From NCBI GenBank assembly GCA_902805565.1, contig CADCTP010000352.1, positions 1 through 32,947 of the forward strand: DNA of 32,947 nt, written 5' to 3'. This document shows positions 1 to 6,137 of the stretch, one piece after another (the stretch's first letter is position 1; each line of letters starts with the position of its first letter). The notes beneath the pieces were generated by a model. The model made no database searches. It had not been told where the DNA came from and worked only from the letters and a program-made list of their open reading frames with translations. Position numbers and translations under genes: made by a program. This stretch comes from an uncultured Mycobacteriales bacterium (GTDB lineage Bacteria; Actinomycetota; Actinomycetes; Mycobacteriales; CADCTP01).

Positions 1-156
1 GTCCGTGCCCGCCGCCCGGGCGATCGCGTGCGCCAGGCCGGCGGCGAGCAGCACCAGCCCCGCGGCCGCGCCGAGCGCGGCGGCCGCCGCGCGGGCCAGC
101 GCGCCGGGCACTCCCGGTACGCCGGCCAGCGGGGCGAGCGGACCCCGGTCCGTCAT
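1..156 (-). CDS. cydD: Probable CydD, N-terminal fragment (thiol/heme ABC exporter subunit), cut by window edge
   Basis: Only the first 52 codons are present; the rest lies beyond the left edge. The ATG at 156 overlaps the cydB stop codon in an ATGA, so the gene is translationally coupled to cydB. The visible peptide has a short polar start, then an Ala/Leu-rich hydrophobic stretch at about residues 19-45 that would be a first transmembrane helix. In actinomycetes, and in many other bacteria, cydAB is followed by cydDC (or a fused cydDC). These genes encode the ABC exporter needed to assemble the bd oxidase in the membrane. The call rests mainly on this gene order and on the membrane-type N-terminus. 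No ABC motif is within the window, so another membrane protein cannot be excluded. Confidence 0.6.
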   Translation of the reverse strand, partial: MTDRGPLAPLAGVPGVPGALARAAAAALGAAAGLVLLAAGLAHAIARAAGTD

Positions 157-1172
157 GCGGTCACCTGCGCCGGGTCCTCGCCGTGCGCGGGCCCGGCGGT
201 GAGCCGCCGGCGGAACACCCAGTACGTCCAGACCTGGTACGCCAGCACCACCGGCAGGCCGACAGCGGCCACCCAGGTCATGACGGTGAGCGTGTAGTCG
301 CTGACCGCGGCCTCGGCGATCGTGACGTCGAAGGCCGGGTCGATCGTCGAGGGGACGACCACCGGGAACGCCGCCCCGAACAGCGTGGCCGCGGAGGCCA
401 GCAGCACCGTGGCCCAGCCGGCGAAGGCCTGCCCCTCGCGGTCCAGGCGCACCCGGGTCCAGGTGACGACGACCGCCAGCGCGGCCACCCCCCACAGCGC
501 CCCGGTGACCGCGGTGCCGGAGCGCAGCTGCACCAGCCCCGCCCAGGCCAGCAGCGGCAGCGCGGCCAGCGGCGACCAGAGCAGCGCGAACGCCCGCGCC
601 CGCAGCCGTACCGGGCCGTCGGTCTTCAGGGCCAGGAACAGCGCCCCGTGGACGAGCGAGTAGCCGAGCACGGCGGCCGCGCCCAGGGCCGCCGACCAGC
701 TCAGGCCGGCGAACGCCCCGCCGACCCGCGTCCCGTCCCCGTCGATCGGCAGGCCGAGGGTGGTGGCGCCCAGCGCCGCGCCGACCCCGGCCGCGGCCAC
801 CACCGAGCCGCCGGTGATGACCCGGGTCCAGGCGGCGTCCCAGCGCGGGTCGTGCGAGCTGTGCCGCCACTCGAAGGCCACCGCGCGGACGATCAGGCCG
901 AGCAGCACCAGCACGAAGGGCAGGTACAGCGCCGGCAGCCAGGTGGCGTACCAGCCGGGGAAGGCGGCGAAGACCGCGCCGGCGGCGGTGATCAGCCAGA
1001 CCTCGTTGCCGTCCCAGACCGGGCCGATGGTGCGGAGCATGAGGTGCCGGTCGGCCCGGCGCCGGCCGAGCACCGGCAGCAGCGCGGCCACGCCGAAGTC
1101 GAACCCCTCCAGCAGCAGGAAGCCGGTCCAGAGCACCGCGACGGCGACGAACCACAGGGTCTGCAGGTCCAT
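153..1172 (-). CDS. cydB: Cytochrome bd ubiquinol/menaquinol oxidase subunit II
   Basis: CydB is the second membrane subunit of the bd-type terminal oxidase, which oxidises quinol and reduces O2 to water without pumping protons. The 339-residue protein begins MDLQTLWFVAVAVLWTGFLL and continues with the family hallmarks GFDFGV (about residues 24-29) and GPVWDGNEVWLI (about 49-60). Many hydrophobic segments fit the usual eight or nine helices. I place the start at ATG 1172 because an AGGAG (1180-1184 on the complement) lies 7 nt upstream and the family N-terminus begins here; a longer in-frame extension to 1226 has no family match. The cydA stop codon overlaps this ribosome site, and the next gene overlaps by ATGA, so cydA-cydB-cydD is a tight operon. 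Expression is probably under the BlaI-type operators upstream of cydA. Confidence 0.95.
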   Translation of the reverse strand: MDLQTLWFVAVAVLWTGFLLLEGFDFGVAALLPVLGRRRADRHLMLRTIGPVWDGNEVWLITAAGAVFAAFPGWYATWLPALYLPFVLVLLGLIVRAVAFEWRHSSHDPRWDAAWTRVITGGSVVAAAGVGAALGATTLGLPIDGDGTRVGGAFAGLSWSAALGAAAVLGYSLVHGALFLALKTDGPVRLRARAFALLWSPLAALPLLAWAGLVQLRSGTAVTGALWGVAALAVVVTWTRVRLDREGQAFAGWATVLLASAATLFGAAFPVVVPSTIDPAFDVTIAEAAVSDYTLTVMTWVAAVGLPVVLAYQVWTYWVFRRRLTAGPAHGEDPAQVTA

Positions 1173-1182
1173 GTCTCGGCTC

Positions 1183-2736
1183 CTAGTACGCGAAGGACAG
1201 GACGTCGTCGTCGGCCCGGTCGTCACCGGGACGCGGGTCGTCGTCGTCCCGGTCGGCGGACCCGACCGCCGGCGGCGTCGGCGTGGTGTCGCCGGTGGTG
1301 ACGCCGCGGCGCACCAGCCGGACGAGGAGGAACAGCTCCACCACCGCGAGCGCGCCGTAGAGCAGGCCGAGGCTGATCAGCGAGGTCCACACCTCGGCGG
1401 CGGTGACGCCGGGGGAGACGGCCTGGGCGGTGAAGAAGTACACCTGCTCGCCGACCGGCACGTCCGGGTTCGGGTACACGACGAACGGCTGGCGGCCCAT
1501 CTCGGTGAAGATCCAGCCGGCCGCGTTGGCCGCGAACGGCGCCCCGACGGCGAGCAGCGAGCCGTACACGCCGATCCGCGACCTCGGGACCCGGCCGCGG
1601 CGGGTGGCCCACAGGGCGTACGCCGCCACCCCGGCGGAGACCGCGCCCATGCCGATCATGAGCCGGAAGCTCCAGTAGGTGACCGCCAGCACCGGCGTGT
1701 AGTCGATCGGCTGGCCGGCCCGGTCGCCGAAGGACGGGTCGTCGGGGTAGGTGGCGCCGTAGACCGCCGAGTACTCCGCCTGCAGCTCGTTGACCCCGGG
1801 CACCGCGGTGGAGAAGTCGCCGTGCGCGAGGAAGGACAGCAGCGCGGGGACGGTGTAGCTGTGCACGTCGTCGCACTCGTTGGAGCCGAGCTTGCCCCAG
1901 GCGAAGATCGAGAACGGCGCCGGGGCCGCGGTCTCGCAGAGCGCCTCGGCCGAGCTCATCTTGAGCGGCTGCTGGTGGTACATCAGCTTGCCCTGCCAGT
2001 CGCCGGTGAGCGCCACCAGCGCGAACGCGGCCAGCGAGACGAAGCCGCCGAGCCGGACCGAGCGGCGCCACACGGTGTGGTCGACGTCGGTGTCCGGCCG
2101 GCCGGCCAGGGCGCGGCGGCGCAGCTGGTAGAGGCCGATGCCGACGAGCAGGGCGCCGGCGACCATGAGCGCGGCGACGATCGCGTGGCTGAAGGCGGCC
2201 AGGGCCGTGTTGTTGGTCAGCACGGCCAGGAAGTCGACCTGCCGCGGGCGGCCGTCGTCGGCGAGCGTGACCCCGACCGGGTGCTGCATCCACGAGTTGG
2301 CCGCGATGATGAAGTACGCGCTGACGATCGAGCCGATCACCGCGGCCCACAGCGACGCCAGGTGCAGCTTCTTCGGGATGCGGCCCCAGCCGAAGATCCA
2401 CAGGCCGAGGAACGTGGACTCCAGGAAGAAGGCGAGCAGCGCCTCCATGGCCAGCAGCGAGCCGAAGACGTCGCCGACGAAGCGGGAGTACTCGCTCCAG
2501 GCCAGGCCGAACTGGAACTCCTGCACCAGGCCGGTGGCCACGCCGAGGACGAAGTTGATCAGGTAGACCCGGCCCCAGAAGCGGGTCATCCGCAGCCACT
2601 CCGGCTTGCCGGTGCGCACCCACATGGTGTGCATCACCGCGACCAGGACGCCCAGGCCGATGGTCAGCGGGACCATCAGGAAGTGGTAGACGGTGGTGAT
2701 GCCGAACTGCCACCGGGCGATGTCGAGCACGTCCAC
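1183..2736 (-). CDS. cydA: Cytochrome bd ubiquinol/menaquinol oxidase subunit I
   Basis: CydA carries the quinol site and hemes b558, b595 and d of the high-affinity bd oxidase. In the 517-residue protein, likely heme ligands are His18 (in TTVYHF), His184 (in AFSHAI) and Met360 (in FRLMIG). The quinol-loop motif QQPLKMSSAE at about 255-264 keeps the Lys and Glu five residues apart, as in the E. coli protein. GRQPF at about 414-418 follows, and the loop is the short type common in actinobacteria. The start is GTG 2736, preceded by GGAGGAG at 2743-2749 (complement). An upstream ATG/GTG at 2772 adds 12 non-family residues and would run into the operator region. It heads the cydAB(D) operon. Two palindromic sites at 2778-2817 lie just upstream and probably bind the neighbouring BlaI-type repressor. 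Confidence 0.96.
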   Translation of the reverse strand: MDVLDIARWQFGITTVYHFLMVPLTIGLGVLVAVMHTMWVRTGKPEWLRMTRFWGRVYLINFVLGVATGLVQEFQFGLAWSEYSRFVGDVFGSLLAMEALLAFFLESTFLGLWIFGWGRIPKKLHLASLWAAVIGSIVSAYFIIAANSWMQHPVGVTLADDGRPRQVDFLAVLTNNTALAAFSHAIVAALMVAGALLVGIGLYQLRRRALAGRPDTDVDHTVWRRSVRLGGFVSLAAFALVALTGDWQGKLMYHQQPLKMSSAEALCETAAPAPFSIFAWGKLGSNECDDVHSYTVPALLSFLAHGDFSTAVPGVNELQAEYSAVYGATYPDDPSFGDRAGQPIDYTPVLAVTYWSFRLMIGMGAVSAGVAAYALWATRRGRVPRSRIGVYGSLLAVGAPFAANAAGWIFTEMGRQPFVVYPNPDVPVGEQVYFFTAQAVSPGVTAAEVWTSLISLGLLYGALAVVELFLLVRLVRRGVTTGDTTPTPPAVGSADRDDDDPRPGDDRADDDVLSFAY

Positions 2737-2777
2737 GCGCTGCTCCTCCGGGTGTGCCGCCGAGGCCGACACCTCAT

Positions 2778-2794
2778 TTCTACGCCTCGTAGAA
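2778..2794. promoter_or_regulatory. Predicted BlaI-type operator, site 1 (cydA side)
   Basis: TTCTACGCCTCGTAGAA is a perfect inverted repeat with 7-bp arms (TTCTACG/CGTAGAA) around 3 bp. It sits 42 bp upstream of the cydA GTG. BlaI/MecI-family winged-helix repressors bind short palindromes of this TAC...GTA type, and a blaI-like gene is adjacent. Assignment to that protein is inferred from position and symmetry. Confidence 0.75.
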
Positions 2795-2800
2795 CGACTT

Positions 2801-2817
2801 TTCTACGTCTCGTAGAG
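2801..2817. promoter_or_regulatory. Predicted BlaI-type operator, site 2 (cydA side)
   Basis: TTCTACGTCTCGTAGAG matches site 1 with one mismatch in the right arm. Its centre is 23 bp from that of site 1, about two helical turns, so two dimers could bind on the same DNA face across the cydA promoter. Confidence 0.72.
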
Positions 2818-2865
2818 GATGGCGGTGTGACCTTGCGGACAACGGCGGCCCCGGCCCGGCGACCG

Positions 2866-2882
2866 TTCTACGCTGGGTAGAG
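2866..2882. promoter_or_regulatory. Predicted BlaI-type operator, site 3 (blaI side)
   Basis: TTCTACGCTGGGTAGAG keeps the left arm exactly and five of seven right-arm positions. It lies just upstream of the blaI-like ribosome site (GGGAGGAGG at 2892-2900), where a bound repressor would block its own transcription. It is weaker than sites 1 and 2 by symmetry. Confidence 0.65.
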
Positions 2883-2904
2883 ATTCCGGCCGGGAGGAGG
2901 TCCC

Positions 2905-3270
2905 GTGGCATCGCTGGGCGACCTGGAGCGCACCGTCATGGACGTGTTGTGGGCGGCCGACGGCCCGGTCGCGGCGACCGGGCTGCGGGATGCGCTGGCC
3001 GGCCGCGACCTCGCGCTGACCACCGTGCACACCGTGCTGTCCCGGCTGGAGGCCAAGGGCTTCGTCGAGCACGACGACGCCCGGCCGCGCCGGTTCCGCC
3101 CGCGGGCCAGCCGGGCCGAGCACGCCGCCGAGCTGATGCACGAGGTCCTCGGGCGGGCCGGCGACCGGCAGGCGGTGCTGGCCCGGTTCGTCGGCGGCGT
3201 CGACCCGGAGGAGGCCCGGCTGCTGCGGCAGCTGCTCGCCGAGAGCGGCCCGGACACCCCCACCCGCTGA
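2905..3270 (+). CDS. BlaI/MecI/CopY-family winged-helix repressor
   Basis: This 121-residue protein has the full length and layout of BlaI-type repressors. An N-terminal winged helix (about residues 3-72) includes LERTVMDVLW, the recognition region LALTTVHTVLSRLEAKG and a basic wing ARPRRFRPRAS. A C-terminal dimerisation helix region begins near AEHAAELMHEVLG. Family members bind palindromic operators as dimers and are inactivated when a partner membrane metallopeptidase triggers their cleavage or release. The GTG start at 2905 follows GGGAGGAGG with a 4-nt gap. The M56 peptidase gene starts 1 bp after the stop, which is the expected partner arrangement. Three matching palindromes in the divergent cydA intergenic region suggest it represses both itself and cydABD. 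It is not a beta-lactamase locus here: no bla gene is present. Confidence 0.9.
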   Translation: MASLGDLERTVMDVLWAADGPVAATGLRDALAGRDLALTTVHTVLSRLEAKGFVEHDDARPRRFRPRASRAEHAAELMHEVLGRAGDRQAVLARFVGGVDPEEARLLRQLLAESGPDTPTR

Positions 3271-3271
3271 C

Positions 3272-4201
3272 ATGCTGCCCACCACCGCCGCGGCGCTCGC
3301 CGTCCTCGCGGCGCTGCTCGCCTGGCCGGTGCCGGCGCTGCTCGGGCGCGCCCGCTGGCCGCGGCGCGACCCGCTGGTGGCGCTGATCTGCTGGCAGGCC
3401 GTCGGGCTGGCCGGCGGTCTGTCGATCATCGGCGCGCTGCTGGTGCACGGCCTGGCGCCGTGGGGGCACTCGCTGTCCGGGGCCGGCCGGGCGCTGCTGA
3501 CCGGGGATCCCGCCCGCGACCCGGTCCGCGGCGACCACTGGGTCACCCTGACGCTGGCCGCCGTCCTCGCCGCCGAGCTGCTCGGCGTCCTCGCGCTGTC
3601 CTGGGTCCGCACCGCCCGTACCCGCCGCCGGCACCGGGAGCTGCTCGAGCTGGTCGTGCAGCCCTCCGCCGCGGCCCCGGACGCCCGGCTGCTGGAGCAC
3701 CCCGCGCCGGTGGCGTTCTGCATCCCGGGCGCGCGCCCGCTGCTGGTGCTGTCCTCGGGCATGGTGGCCGAGCTCGACGACCGGCAGCTGGCCGCCGTCG
3801 TGGCGCACGAGCGGGCGCACCTGGCCGAGCACCACCACCTCTACCTGCTGCCGTTCCTGGCGTGGGAGGCGGCGCTGCCGGTGCTGCCGGCGGCCGCGCG
3901 GGCACACACCGCGGTGCGCGAGCTGGTGGAGATGCGTGCGGACGACCGCGCCCTGGCCTCGCTCGGCGGGCCCGACCCGCGGCGCACGCTGGCCGAGGCC
4001 ATCGTGGTGGCCGCCGGGGGAGGCGGCGGGGTGGCCGACGGCGCGCTGGCGGTCGGCGGCAGCGCGCTCGGCGCCCGGGTACGCCGGCTGCTCGACCCGC
4101 CCGCGCCGCTCCCCGCCGCCGCCCGCCTCGCCGCCCTGCTCGCCCCGGGACTGCTCCTGCTCGTCCCGACCGCCCTGCTCCTCGCCCCGTCCCTGCTCTG
4201 A
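3272..4201 (+). CDS. M56-family membrane metallopeptidase (BlaR1/MecR1-like, no penicillin sensor domain)
   Basis: The 309-residue protein has hydrophobic segments at about residues 4-25, 38-60, 92-112 and 285-308. Between them is a cytoplasmic zinc-protease region with HERAH (His179, Glu180, His183) and a downstream Glu220 in ELVEMRADD as a likely third ligand. This is the M56 (BlaR1/MecR1) signature. BlaR1 carries an extracellular beta-lactam-binding domain after the last helix; here the protein ends at that helix, so the signal must be sensed otherwise. It begins 1 bp after the blaI-like gene and almost certainly acts on that repressor. The signal is unknown. The neighbouring bd oxidase suggests respiratory or envelope stress, which is inference. 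A short GC-rich inverted repeat after the stop (4202-4222) may help end transcription against the converging gene. Confidence 0.88.
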   Translation: MLPTTAAALAVLAALLAWPVPALLGRARWPRRDPLVALICWQAVGLAGGLSIIGALLVHGLAPWGHSLSGAGRALLTGDPARDPVRGDHWVTLTLAAVLAAELLGVLALSWVRTARTRRRHRELLELVVQPSAAAPDARLLEHPAPVAFCIPGARPLLVLSSGMVAELDDRQLAAVVAHERAHLAEHHHLYLLPFLAWEAALPVLPAAARAHTAVRELVEMRADDRALASLGGPDPRRTLAEAIVVAAGGGGGVADGALAVGGSALGARVRRLLDPPAPLPAAARLAALLAPGLLLLVPTALLLAPSLL

Positions 4202-4264
4202 ACCGGTCGCCGGCCGGCCGGTGCGGGCCACGGCGGCCCCCCGGCCGGTCGACGCCGGGCGCCG

Positions 4265-5317
4265 TCAGGCCGGAGCGGCGGCGTCGTGCAGGTTCACCGG
4301 CATGAGCAGCGACCAGTCGGTGCCGCCGGGCGGGCGGATCGCCAGCGGGGCGATCGGGCCGTCCAGCCCGAGCACCAGCTGGCCGGACCCGGGCAGCGCG
4401 TCGAGCAGGAAGTCCCGGTTCACCCCGACCCGTACGCCGTCGCCCGCGCCGCCGACCGTGAGCCCGCCGTCCGGGCCGAGCACCAGCACCACGGTCCGGT
4501 ACGCCACCCCGTCCTCCCGCACCTTCGGCACCGACGGGCCGGCCTGCACCGCCGCCCGGAACGCCGGCACGTCCAGCGTCACCTCGTGCCGGGCCGGCGC
4601 CGGGGCGAACCGCCGCCAGTCCGGGTAGTCGCCGGCCGGCGCCGCCGTCCCCCGCAGCACCTGCCCGCCCGCGGCGATCTCCACCGCATCCCCGGCCACG
4701 GTCACGGTCGCCGTCCCGCCGCTGCGGCGCAGCAGCTCCCGGGCGGCGTCGACCAGCCCGACCGGGAGCAGCACCCGGCCCCCGGTCCCGTCCGCGGGCA
4801 CCGCCAGGACGGCGGCGGCGGTCGCCAGGCGGTAGCGGTCGGTGGCGACCGCGTGCAGCGCGGTCCCGTCCGGCTCCAGCAGCACGCCGTGCAGCGCCGG
4901 GTGGCCGGGGTCGCGGCCCACCGCGTACCGCACCGCGTCGATCGCGGCGCCGAGCGCGCGGGCGTCCAGGGTCAGTTCCATCGGGTTCTCCGTACGGTCG
5001 AGGAGCGAGCGGACCGCGGAGAGCTCCCGGCGGGCGTCGGCGAGACCGCCCTCCAGCCGGGCCAGGTGCGCGTCGAGCACCGGACCGGGATCGCACCCGG
5101 CCAGCAGCGCCCGGACGGCGTCCAGCGGCATCCCGACCCGGCGCAGCCGGGCGACCAGCCGGGCCGACCGGACCTGGTCGGGGCGGTAGCGGCGGTAGCC
5201 GGTGCGCGCGTCCACGGCGGCCGGGACCAGCACGCCGGCCCCGTCGTAGAACCGCAGCGCGCTCACCGGCAGGCCGCTGGCCCGGGCCAGCTCGCCGATC
5301 CCCAGGAGTCCCTCCAC
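4265..5317 (-). CDS. MerR-family regulator fused to DnaN-like sliding-clamp domains
   Basis: Residues 4-72 form a MerR DNA-binding domain (GIGELARASGLPVSALRFYD, then GYRRYRPDQV), followed by a helical linker to about 110. Residues 113-345 resemble domains 2 and 3 of the DNA polymerase III beta clamp. Visible signatures are VATDRYRLA (157-165), GDYPDWRRF (229-237), NRDFLLDAL (300-308) and a C-terminal LLMPVNL (337-343), which matches the end of true clamps. Domain 1 is absent, so a normal two-subunit ring is unlikely. I chose GTG 5317 (350 aa). An upstream in-frame TTG at 5356 is better explained as the -35 box, and a -10-like hexamer ends 8 nt before this GTG. The role is probably ligand- or partner-responsive transcription control; what the clamp part binds is unknown. 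It is the last gene of the murA-lectin group. Confidence 0.85.
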   Translation of the reverse strand: MEGLLGIGELARASGLPVSALRFYDGAGVLVPAAVDARTGYRRYRPDQVRSARLVARLRRVGMPLDAVRALLAGCDPGPVLDAHLARLEGGLADARRELSAVRSLLDRTENPMELTLDARALGAAIDAVRYAVGRDPGHPALHGVLLEPDGTALHAVATDRYRLATAAAVLAVPADGTGGRVLLPVGLVDAARELLRRSGGTATVTVAGDAVEIAAGGQVLRGTAAPAGDYPDWRRFAPAPARHEVTLDVPAFRAAVQAGPSVPKVREDGVAYRTVVLVLGPDGGLTVGGAGDGVRVGVNRDFLLDALPGSGQLVLGLDGPIAPLAIRPPGGTDWSLLMPVNLHDAAAPA

Positions 5318-5356
5318 GGGGACGGACCCTGGTCCCTCGACCGGCTCGAGGGTCAA
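5318..5356 (-). promoter_or_regulatory. MerR-type promoter/operator of the MerR-clamp gene
   Basis: On the complement, TTGACC (5356-5351) is followed by a 19-bp spacer and CAGGGT (5331-5326), then 8 nt to GTG 5317. An inverted repeat with 7-bp arms CCCTCGA and TCGAGGG around 5 bp (5352-5334) lies across the spacer. Long 19-bp spacers spanned by the operator are the known hallmark of MerR-controlled promoters. The distance from start codon to -10 implies a leaderless transcript. The -10 matches only the A and final T of TAnnnT. Confidence 0.6.
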
Positions 5357-5375
5357 GCCGCGCCCGCCCCGCCGC

Positions 5376-6110
5376 TCAGCCGAGGGCCCAGGACTGGTTG
5401 CGCAGCTCCCGCTCCTCGCCGGCGCCGTGGCAGCCGAACTGCTGCACGCTCGCCCCGGCCTGCCGGGCGCGGCCCAGCACGTCCAGGCACTTGCCGCTGT
5501 GCGCGGCGACGAGCTGCGACCGGCCGCCGGAGTCGGCGACCGGCCGGCGGGTGAAGAGCTGGTTGCCGCCGCCGTTGCAGGTCCAGAGCAGGACGGTCAC
5601 CCCGTCGCCGGCCGACGCCCCCTCCACGTCGAGGCAGAGGCCGGACCGGCGGTCGGCGAGGACGACGGCGCCGTCCGGACCGGGACGGACGGCGAACCGG
5701 CGGGCCAGCGGCGACCCGCACGGCTGCTGGACGACCGGCGCCCCCTCCTGCGGGCTCGCGCTGCCGGTGCCGAGGCACAGGCCGCTGACCCGGGAGACCA
5801 CCCGGACCCCGGCGGGCGCCGGCGGGGTCGGTCGGGCGGTCGGCGACGGGACGGCCGACGAGGGCGGTGCCGTCGGCGGCAGGACCCGGCCGGCCGGGTC
5901 CGGCGGAGCCGCCGGCGCGGTCGCCGCCGGCGCGGCCGGGGCCGCGGTCGACGCCGTCGGGCTCGGCACGGGCGGAGCCGTGACCAGCGGGCGGTCGTCT
6001 GCCCGGACGAGGATGACCGGGAGCAGGATCGCCACCGCCGACACGACCACGATGGCGACCGCGACCAGGGTGATCGCCAGGTCGGGCCGGCGGGCGTGCC
6101 GCGAGGACAT
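5376..6110 (-). CDS. Membrane-anchored or secreted ricin B-type lectin domain protein
   Basis: The 244-residue protein starts with a short basic region and one hydrophobic helix (about residues 11-35). A Pro/Ala/Ser/Thr-rich linker (about 43-100) follows, then one beta-trefoil ricin-type lectin domain (about 102-244). The domain shows the repeating Cys-Leu and QxW-like pattern: SGLCLGTG, SGLCLDVEG with LLWTCNGGGNQLF, and GKCLDVLG ending NQSWALG. Six cysteines suit disulfides outside the cell. Such domains bind galactose-type or other sugars and often target surface polysaccharide. There is no attached catalytic domain. It lies 27 bp downstream of murA on the same strand and before the MerR-clamp gene, so it may share transcription with a cell-wall enzyme. 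The ATG at 6110 has no good ribosome site, so the start is only moderately certain. Confidence 0.82.
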   Translation of the reverse strand: MSSRHARRPDLAITLVAVAIVVVSAVAILLPVILVRADDRPLVTAPPVPSPTASTAAPAAPAATAPAAPPDPAGRVLPPTAPPSSAVPSPTARPTPPAPAGVRVVSRVSGLCLGTGSASPQEGAPVVQQPCGSPLARRFAVRPGPDGAVVLADRRSGLCLDVEGASAGDGVTVLLWTCNGGGNQLFTRRPVADSGGRSQLVAAHSGKCLDVLGRARQAGASVQQFGCHGAGEERELRNQSWALG

Positions 6111-6137
6111 CGGCGCAGTCTCGCAGCCCGGTCGCCG

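Noticed and set aside
760-2880. 706-codon open frame on the plus strand across cydB and cydA
   Set aside because: It is antisense to two well-supported genes. Long empty frames are expected opposite GC-rich coding DNA, and its translation is Arg/Gly/Asp-rich with no family pattern.
3272-4201. Beta-lactam resistance locus (blaI/blaR1)
   Set aside because: No beta-lactamase or PBP2a gene is adjacent, and the M56 protein has no penicillin-binding sensor domain.
5318-5356. TTG 5356 as start codon of the MerR-clamp gene
   Set aside because: It adds residues without family match, has no ribosome site, and coincides with the -35 of a good MerR-type promoter.
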